Source: Gammaproteobacteria bacterium
GTDB taxonomy: Bacteria; Pseudomonadota; Gammaproteobacteria; SZUA-229
Length of the DNA stretch: 64,000 nucleotides
Direction of reading: 5' to 3'
NCBI GenBank assembly: GCA_030148865.1
Contig: JASBSR010000036.1
Location: 1 to 64,000, forward strand
Shown here: positions 43,507-52,516 of the stretch, one piece after another
Layout: every line of letters begins with the position of its first letter
How positions within the stretch are numbered: position 1 is the first letter of the stretch
Notes under the pieces: model-generated
What the model saw: the letters and a program-made list of their open reading frames with translations, nothing else
Told to the model about the DNA's origin: nothing
Database searches by the model: none
Made by a program: the position numbers and the translations under genes

Positions 43507-44910
43507 ATGCGTACCAATTTTGATTTAATCGCCATCGGTGGCGGCAGCGGCGGACTCGCAGTCGCAGAAACTGCGGCACAGCTCGGTAAACGTGTTGCTG
43601 TAATCGAAGCCGGACAACTTGGTGGCACCTGTGTTAACAACGGCTGCGTGCCGAAAAAAATCATGTGGTATGCCGCTCAGCTTGCGCATGCGGTTGATGA
43701 TGCTGCGGCCTTCGGTATTCCTGCTGAACGCGGCAATCCACACTGGCAACAGCTGGTGCAACAACGACAGCGCTACGTCGGCAACATTAATCAATACTGG
43801 GATCAATATGTCAGCGACAGCGCCATCGAACACATTAGCGGCTACGCCAGATTCGTCGATGCCAATACCGTGGTCGTCGATCAAATCCAGTACAGCGCCA
43901 AGCATATCGTGATTGCCACTGGCGGCCAGCCGATGGTACCACCAGTACCGGGTGCCGAGATGGGGACAACCTCTGATGATTTTTTTAAACTCAAACAACA
44001 ACCGAAAAACGTCGCCGTGGTCGGCGGCGGTTATATCGCAGTCGAACTCGGTGGTGTGCTGCAGGCATTAGGCTCAAAGGTAACTTTGTTTGCGCTGGAA
44101 GATCGTATCCTGGAACGCTTTGACAGCATAATCAGCGACTCACTGACGCGAGAGATGCAGGCGCAGGGCATTCAGATTCATACCGGCTTTCAGGTGAGCG
44201 CACTGGAAAAACATGATGGCGAGATGACTGTGGTGTCCAGAGATGGCAAAGGTATTCGCGGTTTCGATACTGTGATCTGGGCGGTCGGACGTTCCGCCAA
44301 CACTCACGGACTTGATCTGGCACTGGCTGGAGTCGAGATACTGAGCAACGGCATCATTCCTGTCGACGAGTACCAGAACACCAATGTTAGCGGTATATAT
44401 GCAATTGGTGACATTACCGGCAAAAGTCCGCTCACTCCAGTGGCGGTTACAGCCGGCAGAAAACTGGCGGCAAGGCTGTTTGGGCACCGGCCTGAGAGCA
44501 AGCTGGACGACAGCAATATTCCCAGTGTGGTATTTTCACATCCACCGATTGCCACGATTGGCAGCAACGAAAACGAAGCCCGGAAACAACATGATATCGT
44601 GTCCATTTACCAGACCGAGTTCACACCAATGCGCTATGCGCTTACTCAAACGAATAGCAAAACAGCAATGAAATTAATCTGTGCTGGTGAAGAAGAAACT
44701 GTTGTCGGTATACATATGATCGGCGACAACGCAGATGAAATGCTTCAGGGTTTTGCCGTCGCCGTTAAAATGGGGGCCCGTAAAAGCGACTTCGATCAAA
44801 CGATGGCAATCCATCCCACCAGCGCAGAAGAGCTGGTGACCATGAAACCATCGAATCGGGTCAGACCTTATGACAGAGCAATCGACGAGGCCTGGCAGGA
44901 AGCCTGCTGA
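43507..44910 (+). CDS. gor: Glutathione-disulfide reductase
   Basis: A 467-residue FAD disulfide reductase. FAD site [22 protein letters not shown], redox pair [13 protein letters not shown] (C42/C47 region), NAD(P)-binding [25 protein letters not shown] site 2 [25 protein letters not shown], and the C-terminal catalytic [11 protein letters not shown]. The motif [10 protein letters not shown] marks glutathione reductase rather than lipoamide dehydrogenase. It supplies GSH to the preceding peroxiredoxin-glutaredoxin. GAGGA precedes the ATG. Confidence 0.95.
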   Translation: MRTNFDLIAIGGGSGGLAVAETAAQLGKRVAVIEAGQLGGTCVNNGCVPKKIMWYAAQLAHAVDDAAAFGIPAERGNPHWQQLVQQRQRYVGNINQYWDQYVSDSAIEHISGYARFVDANTVVVDQIQYSAKHIVIATGGQPMVPPVPGAEMGTTSDDFFKLKQQPKNVAVVGGGYIAVELGGVLQALGSKVTLFALEDRILERFDSIISDSLTREMQAQGIQIHTGFQVSALEKHDGEMTVVSRDGKGIRGFDTVIWAVGRSANTHGLDLALAGVEILSNGIIPVDEYQNTNVSGIYAIGDITGKSPLTPVAVTAGRKLAARLFGHRPESKLDDSNIPSVVFSHPPIATIGSNENEARKQHDIVSIYQTEFTPMRYALTQTNSKTAMKLICAGEEETVVGIHMIGDNADEMLQGFAVAVKMGARKSDFDQTMAIHPTSAEELVTMKPSNRVRPYDRAIDEAWQEAC

Positions 44911-45323
44911 GTTTTCAGGCCAGCATGGCGTCACCAGCGAGGCTGCGATACGATAGCATCGTCAGGCGGCGAGAAATCTTCTTCAGGACGCTAACAGCAT
45001 CAGGAGAATCAGTGTGTTCAAAATGACAGGCCTACACTCCCGAGCCAGGGTTTGCGTTCATTAGTGGAGTAACATTTTAGTCAACGAATCTCACCGCCCG
45101 TCATTCATATATAAGCTTAAATCCAGACTAGCACAGATAAGCTTAACAACTGAATGAACCTCTACCGTAAATCAAGGAACAACCAATCTGGAAAACTACA
45201 GGTCAATCGAAAAAACGTGCTATTGATGTTTTATTTTTGCGAATTTCACGTATTTCACGGCAAATATTTTGATTTTCTATAAAAAATACAGGCCGCCACA
45301 GAATGGCACATGAGTATACGATA
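44911..45323. other. Gene-free stretch between gor and gnd
   Basis: 413 bp between two convergent genes. I find no ORF, RNA gene or clear Rho-independent terminator. It is AT-rich toward the right, and TTTGCGAATTTCACGTATTTCACGGCAAA (45236-45264 region) has internally repeated ATTTCACG and TTTGC/GCAAA ends, faintly like the repeats at 3265 and 10822. Confidence 0.5.
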
Positions 45324-46334
45324 TTAAGTTTTCTCATGATGCCCGCCAAATTCAAAGCGCATCGCAGATAATAATTTATTGGCGTATTCGTCTTCAGCGC
45401 GCGAACTGAAACGACTAAACAGTGCCGCCGTCAGGACATGCGCCGGGGTACCGGATTCAATCGCGGCAATACTGGTCCAGCGACCCTCGCCCGAATCTGA
45501 TACTCGCCCGCTAAAATTATCCAGCTCGCTATTCTTGTGTAAGGCATGCGCGGTTAAATCAAGCAGCCAGGATGCGACTACACTTCCTCGCCGCCAGACT
45601 TCAGCAACTTCGGCGACATCAATTTTATATTTAAATTGATCAGGATCGCGTAGCGGTGTGGTTTCTGCGTCATGCTCGTGAGAGTCAAGACCAACGTTGG
45701 CGTGGCGCAGTAAATTAAATCCTTCCGCGTAAGCCGCCATCAAACCATACTCAATACCATTGTGCACCATTTTGACATAATGCCCTGCACCTGCCGGCCC
45801 ACAATGCAAATAGCCCTGCTCTGAACTTACCGCATCACCACTGCGACCTTCAGTACGATCAATATCGCCCACACCCGGCGCCAGGGTTTTGAACACTGGC
45901 TGCAATCGCGTAACTGCAACCGCATCACCACCAATCATCATACAATAACCACGCTCTAACCCCCAGACACCACCACTGGTGCCAACATCAAGATAGTGCA
46001 AATTTTTCGTCTTCAGATGTCGGGCGCGTACGATATCGTCTTTATAGTATGAGTTTCCACCGTCGATAATGATGTCATCTATCGTGAGCAACGGTTCCAG
46101 CTCGCCGATTACCTTATCGACCAGTGCGCTTGGTATCATCAGCCAGATCGCGCGCGGGCTTTGCATGTTTGCAACCAGCTGTTGCAAACTCGAACTGCCA
46201 GTAGCACCGTCAGCGACCAGCTCGTTGACGGCATTCGCATCGGCATCGAACACAACACATTCGTGTTTATCACGCATCAACCGTCGCACCATGTTTGCTC
46301 CCATGCGGCCCAGGCCAATCATACCGAGTTGCAT
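45324..46334 (-). CDS. gnd: 6-phosphogluconate dehydrogenase (decarboxylating), short type
   Basis: A 336-residue enzyme converting 6-phosphogluconate to ribulose 5-phosphate. NAD(P)-binding LGMIGLGRMGANMVRRLM, DGGNSYYKDD, the substrate motif DVGTSGGVWGLERGYCMMIGGD, and GHYVKMVHNGIEYGLM with the catalytic lysine are present. It belongs to the roughly 300-340-residue class (often NAD-preferring) rather than the 470-residue enterobacterial type. Last gene of the glycogen/pentose phosphate block, 65 bp after pgl. Confidence 0.93.
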   Translation of the reverse strand: MQLGMIGLGRMGANMVRRLMRDKHECVVFDADANAVNELVADGATGSSSLQQLVANMQSPRAIWLMIPSALVDKVIGELEPLLTIDDIIIDGGNSYYKDDIVRARHLKTKNLHYLDVGTSGGVWGLERGYCMMIGGDAVAVTRLQPVFKTLAPGVGDIDRTEGRSGDAVSSEQGYLHCGPAGAGHYVKMVHNGIEYGLMAAYAEGFNLLRHANVGLDSHEHDAETTPLRDPDQFKYKIDVAEVAEVWRRGSVVASWLLDLTAHALHKNSELDNFSGRVSDSGEGRWTSIAAIESGTPAHVLTAALFSRFSSRAEDEYANKLLSAMRFEFGGHHEKT

Positions 46335-46399
46335 ATACTGTTACCTCTCAATCTTGCTATTGATAATAATTTGTATGCCTGGAGACTAGTGATGCAATA

Positions 46400-47065
46400 C
46401 TAACCATTGGCTGCTTCATCCAGAAACCAGGAAATACTGCCAATTTTTGTGATCGGGAATGCGGCACCGGCTTTTATCTGACGAACAACGTCACACTTGG
46501 ATTCGCCTGTCACTAGCGCAACCTTCATCGCAGCAGCTCGTAAAGTGTTCAAACCTAATGAAACCCGTTCTGCTGGAGGCTTGGGTGCTGCATAAACCGG
46601 AACCACAGCACGACGATCTTTTAAGGCAGGATTATTCGGAAACAAACTGGCAGTGTGGCCATCCTCCCCCATGCCAAGCACAACAATATCCAGACGGCCA
46701 ATCATCATCAGTAGTTCAGCGTATAAGCCAGCCGCTACCTCGGCACCCTGTTCCGCCGGTATCGTATGCAGATTATCTTCAGGTATGGCAATACGTGACC
46801 AGAGTTTGTCACGAATCATGGTATCGTTGCGTGCAAGGTCACCGACGGGTAAACAGCGCTCATCGCCCAGATAGAAATGTACGTTTTCCCACGCCAGATT
46901 TTTCATCGCCAACAACTCAAGACATCGTGCTGGCGTTGCACCACCGGGCAATGCGATGTGACAAACTCGATTATCGGTGAGAAAGCTTTCAATCAGTTTT
47001 TGTAAATAGTTTGCTGCGGCCTGAGCGACCGATTCAGCATCACTATATACATTAAAACTGTGCAT
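46400..47065 (-). CDS. pgl: 6-phosphogluconolactonase
   Basis: A 221-residue DevB/SOL-type lactonase that hydrolyses 6-phosphogluconolactone. ALPGGATPARCLELL, VHFYLGDERCLPVGDLARND and GMGEDGHTASLFPNN are the family motifs. The track start adds 34 residues; the ATG just after the zwf stop is preferred because it leaves the sequence starting at the usual place. Middle step between zwf and gnd, in pathway order. Confidence 0.93.
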   Translation of the reverse strand: MHSFNVYSDAESVAQAAANYLQKLIESFLTDNRVCHIALPGGATPARCLELLAMKNLAWENVHFYLGDERCLPVGDLARNDTMIRDKLWSRIAIPEDNLHTIPAEQGAEVAAGLYAELLMMIGRLDIVVLGMGEDGHTASLFPNNPALKDRRAVVPVYAAPKPPAERVSLGLNTLRAAAMKVALVTGESKCDVVRQIKAGAAFPITKIGSISWFLDEAANG

Positions 47066-47069
47066 GAAA

Positions 47070-48554
47070 TTAACTCGGCAGATGCCAGCCACCGACACAA
47101 TCGGCGCAAAGCTTATCCATATCTGGAACACTCCAGGTACCGGCGCGATAACGTGCAATGGATACACGATTCTTCCACGCCTGTAGTATCGGCTCGACTA
47201 GCGTCCATGATTCTTCCACTTCATCAGATCGCGAGAACAGTGTTTCATCACCAATGAGAACGTCGTGCATAAGCACCTCATACGCGTCTGCAACTTCCTC
47301 CTCATCATCAGCATAGGGGGCGCGCATCACCAGGGTTTCATTGTCTGTGGTAAGACCAGGTTTTTTTGCATTCAGGCGCAAGGCAACGCCGCCATCAGGC
47401 TGCAAACGGAATACCAGAGAATTTGCATGTGGCACCGATGCGTGGCTATCGAATAGATTAAACGGTGGCTTACGAAAGCGAATCAGAACTTCTGACACCT
47501 TTTTATTCATACGCTTTCCCGACCAGAGAATAAACGGCACTCCTTCCCAGCGCCAGTTATCAATTTCAAAACGCACGGCGGCAAAGGTCTCAGTTGAAGA
47601 ATCGGGTGAAACGCCTTCTTCACTCACATAAGCAGGCACGGACTCGTCATTTATTGTGCCTGCTGCATACTGTGATGCCACAGTCAGCTTGTCTACCTCG
47701 TCAGGACTGATACGATGCACAGCACGCAGGACTTTCATTTTCTCGTCGCGAACCGCATCAGCGGTGAATTCAACGGGGGGCTCCATCGCCACTAGAGTCA
47801 TCAGTTGCATCAAATGGCTTTGTATCATATCGCGCAAAGCCCCTGAATGTTCATAGTAATCTGCACGATATTCGATCCCCAGCGTTTCGGCAGCAGAAAT
47901 CTGTACGCTATCGATATAATTTCTGTTCCACAATGGCTCCATTATGCTATTGGCAAACCGATAGACCAGTAGATTCTGCACGCTCTCCTTGCCGAGGTAA
48001 TGATCGATGCGATATATCTGCTTTTCGTCGCAAACTGACAACAGCTCCTGATTCAATGCGTGTGCTGATTCAAGATCCATACCGAATGGTTTCTCAATCA
48101 CTAGCCGGCGATAACCCTCGACCTCACTAATCAGGCCCGCGTTACTGAGTCCACTGGCAACTCGTCCATACCACGCTGGTGGAATCGCACAATAAAACAT
48201 CGCATTCTTTTTTCCACCTAGCGGTTCCAGGGCAGTTGAAATATCTTCATACGTTTTCTGATCAGAGAGGTCACCAGAAACCGATTTCACCCTGGCAGCG
48301 AAAACCTGCCAGCCGGCATCATCAATAGCCACTCGTGGTGAGTATTCACCAAGTCCATCACGAATCAGTTGCAGCCACTCATCGTGTGTATTAGATCGAA
48401 TAACACCAATAATGCGACTATCTGTATGCACCAGACCACAATCAATCATACGCACCAGCGCAGGAATTAATTTGCGCTTGGTTAAATCACCAGTTGCTCC
48501 AAAAATCACGATATTGGTGGGCTCTGCTGTATCCATCGACTGATTCACTTTCAC
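47070..48554 (-). CDS. zwf: Glucose-6-phosphate dehydrogenase
   Basis: A 494-residue enzyme that oxidises glucose 6-phosphate with NADP and opens the pentose phosphate or Entner-Doudoroff route. Coenzyme site IVIFGATGDLTKRKLIPAL, active site YRIDHYLGKESVQNLLVYRFANS with catalytic His, and the C-terminal beta domain are intact. GTG start as in the track with AGAGG about ten bases upstream; ATG six codons later is an alternative. 30 bp after glgP. Confidence 0.96.
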   Translation of the reverse strand: MKVNQSMDTAEPTNIVIFGATGDLTKRKLIPALVRMIDCGLVHTDSRIIGVIRSNTHDEWLQLIRDGLGEYSPRVAIDDAGWQVFAARVKSVSGDLSDQKTYEDISTALEPLGGKKNAMFYCAIPPAWYGRVASGLSNAGLISEVEGYRRLVIEKPFGMDLESAHALNQELLSVCDEKQIYRIDHYLGKESVQNLLVYRFANSIMEPLWNRNYIDSVQISAAETLGIEYRADYYEHSGALRDMIQSHLMQLMTLVAMEPPVEFTADAVRDEKMKVLRAVHRISPDEVDKLTVASQYAAGTINDESVPAYVSEEGVSPDSSTETFAAVRFEIDNWRWEGVPFILWSGKRMNKKVSEVLIRFRKPPFNLFDSHASVPHANSLVFRLQPDGGVALRLNAKKPGLTTDNETLVMRAPYADDEEEVADAYEVLMHDVLIGDETLFSRSDEVEESWTLVEPILQAWKNRVSIARYRAGTWSVPDMDKLCADCVGGWHLPS

Positions 48555-48584
48555 CAGGTGATTACCTCTTTTTAATATTTGGGT

Positions 48585-51053
48585 TCATAACTTCCAGATG
48601 TCGGCATTGTATTGCTGCATGGTTCTGTCAGTCGAAAAGAAACCACTGTTACTGGTATTCGCGATGCTTGCGCGCGTCCACGCTTCACGATTTTGAAAAA
48701 AGTCCACGACGCGCATCTGACAATCTACATAACTTCTAAAATCAGCCAGTGTCAGCCATGGATCATGGGGACTCTTAAGTGCTGCTATGACATCATCGAA
48801 TAGATGTGGTTCAAACAAATTGAAATGTCCAGATTCAAGTAAATGCATAACGTCAGCCAGTTCAGAATCATTATCGATGAAGCCCTGTGGCAGATAATTC
48901 TGCCGCATGCCCTCAACCTCATCTGCTTTGAGGCCAAACAGAAAAAAGTTATCTTCGCCAACAGCTTCCAGAATCTCTATATTGGCGCCGTCGTAGGTGC
49001 CGATAGTGATAGCCCCATTCATCATAAACTTCATATTGCCGGTGCCAGAAGCTTCTTTACCGGCTGTTGATATCTGCTCAGACAAATCTGTTCCCGGACA
49101 AATGACTTCCATACGAGATACGTTGTAATTTTTTAGAAAAGCGACCTTCAGCCTGTCGCCGACATCAGGGTCCTCATTGACAATTTCTGCAACATTATTT
49201 ACCAGCTTAATAATCAACTTGGCCATGTGGTATCCCGGTGCTGCCTTGCCCCCGATCAAAACACATCGCGGTGTCCAGTTGCTGGTGTCGCCTTTTTTGA
49301 TTTTCACATAGAGATGAATCACGTGCAGTATGTTGAGTAACTGACGTTTATATTCGTGTACGCGTTTCACCTGAACGTCAAACAGCGCATCAGTATTGAA
49401 CTCAACACCACACTCATTCTTCACCATGTTGGCCAGGCGTTGCTTATTTTGTTGTTTAATATCTGTCCAGCCGCGCATAAACGCCGCCTCATTTTTATGC
49501 ATAGCCTGCTGCAGCTGTTTAATGTGGCTCAAATCAGCCACCCAGTCTGAACCGATATTTTCCGTAATAAAGTCACGCAATAACGGATTTGCGTGCGCCA
49601 GCCAGCGCCGTGGTGTCACTCCGTTGGTTTTATTGTTAAATTTTTCTGGCCAGAGTTCATAAAAATCTTTAAACAAGCCCGTACACAATAATTTTGAATG
49701 CAAATCAGCAACGCCATTTATTGAAAAACTGCCAACAATGGCCAGATATGCCATACGAACTCGCTTACCATTTCCCTCTTCAATAATTGACATCCGAGCA
49801 AGACGATCATTATCACCGGGCCATTTAAGAGCCACTTCATGCATAAAATTTTCATTGATTTGATAAATAATCTCCATCAGTCTTGGCAGTAGAGATTTCA
49901 TCATCGTAGTTGGCCAGCTTTCCAGCGCTTCGGGCAGTAATGTATGGTTGGTATAGGCCATCGTTTGTGTGGTGATTGCCCAGGCCTGTTTCCAGTCGAG
50001 CTTTTTGATATCGATCAGAATGCGCATCAATTCCGCAACCGCTATGGTTGGATGTGTATCATTGAGCTGGAATACATTGTACCTGGCGAAATCATCATAC
50101 TGATAACCATTGGTACGCTCCCAGATCCGAATCACGTCCTGCAGGCTGGCAGAAGCCAGAAAATACTGTTGCTTGAGCCGCAACACCTTACCGCTCTCAC
50201 TGGCATCATTCGGGTACAGCACCATGCTGATATGCTCAGCATCATTTTTAGCTTCAACCGCATCCGAGTAACTGCCGGCATTAAAATCATCTAGACTGAA
50301 AACTTCACTTGCAGTCGCTTTCCATAATCTGAGCGTATTCACGGTGTTATTACGATACCCCGAGATAGGCATATCGTGTGGAATGGCTACAACATCGTTG
50401 GAATCTATCCAGCGCACGCGTTCAACACCTTCGTTATCGTGATATTTTTCAGTGTAGCCACCAAACTGGATGGATTGCTCGAATTCTGGCCGCGGGATTT
50501 CCCACGGATTGCCATCACGCAACCAGTGATCTGGTTCTTCGATTTGATGACCGTTTTCAATATGTTGCTTGAACATGCCGTACTCGTAGCGAATTCCATA
50601 ACCTAGTACCGGCAAATCCAGACTCGCGCAACTATCCATAAAACAGGCAGCCAGTCGACCAAGACCACCATTACCCAGTCCCGCATCAGGTTCTTCGCTA
50701 ATCACATCTTCTAGCGTCATGGAAAATTCCAGCAGAGTGTCGCGCGTGGGTTGCTCGATATCCATATTGAGTAAATGATTACCCAATGCACGTCCAATCA
50801 GGAACTCCAGCGACATATAATAGGCTTTGCGCGTCTGAGGTTTATTGTGACGATCCCATGTGTCATACCAGTTTGTCATAATTCGGTCACGCACCGCCAA
50901 CGCCATCGCCTCATAAAAATAATAGGGTACAAAACCAGTGAAATGACCAAGGTGATTTCTCAGGTACAGATTAAAACTTTCTGACAAACTATAACTATCT
51001 TTGGGCAAAGGTTTTATCACTACTTTTGTTTTTATCTCATCATATTTTTTCAT
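48585..51053 (-). CDS. glgP: Glycogen/starch/maltodextrin phosphorylase
   Basis: An 822-residue GT35 phosphorylase that releases glucose 1-phosphate from alpha-1,4-glucans. The PLP site EASGTGNMKFMMNGAITIGT contains the cofactor lysine; EPDAGLGNGGLGRLAACFMDS, YGIRYEYGMF and NDTHPTIAVAELMR are hallmark blocks. Length is typical of the long bacterial form. It overlaps glgA by 4 bp. It is the degradative partner in an operon otherwise synthetic in its first half. Confidence 0.96.
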   Translation of the reverse strand: MKKYDEIKTKVVIKPLPKDSYSLSESFNLYLRNHLGHFTGFVPYYFYEAMALAVRDRIMTNWYDTWDRHNKPQTRKAYYMSLEFLIGRALGNHLLNMDIEQPTRDTLLEFSMTLEDVISEEPDAGLGNGGLGRLAACFMDSCASLDLPVLGYGIRYEYGMFKQHIENGHQIEEPDHWLRDGNPWEIPRPEFEQSIQFGGYTEKYHDNEGVERVRWIDSNDVVAIPHDMPISGYRNNTVNTLRLWKATASEVFSLDDFNAGSYSDAVEAKNDAEHISMVLYPNDASESGKVLRLKQQYFLASASLQDVIRIWERTNGYQYDDFARYNVFQLNDTHPTIAVAELMRILIDIKKLDWKQAWAITTQTMAYTNHTLLPEALESWPTTMMKSLLPRLMEIIYQINENFMHEVALKWPGDNDRLARMSIIEEGNGKRVRMAYLAIVGSFSINGVADLHSKLLCTGLFKDFYELWPEKFNNKTNGVTPRRWLAHANPLLRDFITENIGSDWVADLSHIKQLQQAMHKNEAAFMRGWTDIKQQNKQRLANMVKNECGVEFNTDALFDVQVKRVHEYKRQLLNILHVIHLYVKIKKGDTSNWTPRCVLIGGKAAPGYHMAKLIIKLVNNVAEIVNEDPDVGDRLKVAFLKNYNVSRMEVICPGTDLSEQISTAGKEASGTGNMKFMMNGAITIGTYDGANIEILEAVGEDNFFLFGLKADEVEGMRQNYLPQGFIDNDSELADVMHLLESGHFNLFEPHLFDDVIAALKSPHDPWLTLADFRSYVDCQMRVVDFFQNREAWTRASIANTSNSGFFSTDRTMQQYNADIWKL

Positions 51054-52516
51054 GGCATTGCCTCAACATCTGTCATGTACAATTTTTGATACTCGCGCGC
51101 ACTCGAATCCCAGCCCAGATCGCTGAGCATCGCAGTACGGCAGATCTGCTGCCATATACGTGGTCGCGCATAATACTCTAATGCTGTTAGCGTTGTTCTT
51201 AATAGAATCTCTATACCTGGCTGCTGAAACATAAATCCGTTCGCAGTTTTATTCTGCAATGTGGTCTCGCTTACACCGATCACAGTATCAGCCAGACCAC
51301 CAGTACGGCGCACCAGTGGCGGTGTGCCATAACGCAGGCTATACATCTGATTGAGCCCACAGGGCTCGAAGCGCGACGGCATTAAAAACATATCGCATCC
51401 GGCCTCGATTTTATGTGCCAGCGATTCCGAATAACCGATGTGCACATGCAGCCGATCTGGAAACCGTTGCTGCAATGCCAGCAGGTTCTGTTCATAAATT
51501 TTTTCGCCTGCGCCCAGCACAACCACACACGCAGCGCTGCGTGCAAACAAATCTGGCAGCATACCCATAACAAGATCGATACCTTTTTGTGCAACCAGTC
51601 TGCCGATAAAACCCAGCAATGGCGCATCGTCAGTTACCAGGCTGGTCTGTTTTAGCAGATCAAGCTTGTTACTCCGGGTTGCAGTAATACGATTTCGATT
51701 TACACTATATCTGGCTGCGATATGCTGGTCTGTCACAGGATTCCAGACCTCCAGATCAATGCCATTCAGAATACCACTGAGTCGGTTACCCAAATGTCGC
51801 AATACTCCATCGTAGCGATGGCCGAACTCTGGCGTGCAAATCTCACGCGCATAAGTCGGGCTCACCGTCGTGACATGACTCGCAAATACCATACCGGCCT
51901 TTATCATTGAGAAGCCACCGTAAAATTCGATATACTCAGGTGACCACCAATGATCCGGTAACTGCAACTGGCTGAACTCATGGTGTGAGAAATATCCGTC
52001 GTAGGACAGATTATGAATCGTGAACACAGTTTTGATCTGGCTTTTCATCTGATTAAGAAATGCCGGTATTAAACCTGTCTGCCAGTCATGGCAGTGAATC
52101 ACATCCGGACGCCAGGAAACTTCTGAGGCTAGCGTGCCGAACATAGCAACGGCGCGACTAAAAACTGCATAGCGTTCGGCATTATCGGGCCAGCTGTGTC
52201 CAAGTTGATTGACATAAGGATTGCCTTCGCGATCAAACAAAGCAGGAATATCGACCAGATGCAGATAATCAGCATCGGGGTTTTGCACTGCCCGTAGAAT
52301 TTTGACACGATGACTGACACCCGCACCGGGCACTTCGAAGCTCGCTACCACCTGAGCATCAGTCATCGACTGCATGACTTCCCGGTAACCGGGCAGGATC
52401 AATCGGACGTCTTCACCCAGCGCTGCCAAAGCCGCCGGCATACTATAAATAACATCCCCCAGCCCACCGGTTTTTATATACGGGTACGCTTCACTGGCTG
52501 CGAACAATATCTTCAC
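51050..52516 (-). CDS. glgA: Glycogen synthase
   Basis: A 488-residue GT5 glycosyltransferase that extends alpha-1,4-glucan from ADP-glucose. The ADP-glucose site YPYIKTGGLGDVIYSMPAAL is near the N-terminus; GFIGRLVAQKGIDLV and MPSRFEPCGLNQMYSLRYGTPPLVRRTGGLADTV mark the C-domain with the catalytic Glu. Overlaps glgB and glgP by 4 bp each, so translationally coupled on both sides. Confidence 0.97.
   Translation of the reverse strand: MKILFAASEAYPYIKTGGLGDVIYSMPAALAALGEDVRLILPGYREVMQSMTDAQVVASFEVPGAGVSHRVKILRAVQNPDADYLHLVDIPALFDREGNPYVNQLGHSWPDNAERYAVFSRAVAMFGTLASEVSWRPDVIHCHDWQTGLIPAFLNQMKSQIKTVFTIHNLSYDGYFSHHEFSQLQLPDHWWSPEYIEFYGGFSMIKAGMVFASHVTTVSPTYAREICTPEFGHRYDGVLRHLGNRLSGILNGIDLEVWNPVTDQHIAARYSVNRNRITATRSNKLDLLKQTSLVTDDAPLLGFIGRLVAQKGIDLVMGMLPDLFARSAACVVVLGAGEKIYEQNLLALQQRFPDRLHVHIGYSESLAHKIEAGCDMFLMPSRFEPCGLNQMYSLRYGTPPLVRRTGGLADTVIGVSETTLQNKTANGFMFQQPGIEILLRTTLTALEYYARPRIWQQICRTAMLSDLGWDSSAREYQKLYMTDVEAMP

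Noticed and set aside
46459-46980. 173-residue plus-strand ORF opposite pgl
   Set aside because: Shadow of pgl; composition resembles neither neighbour nor any known family.
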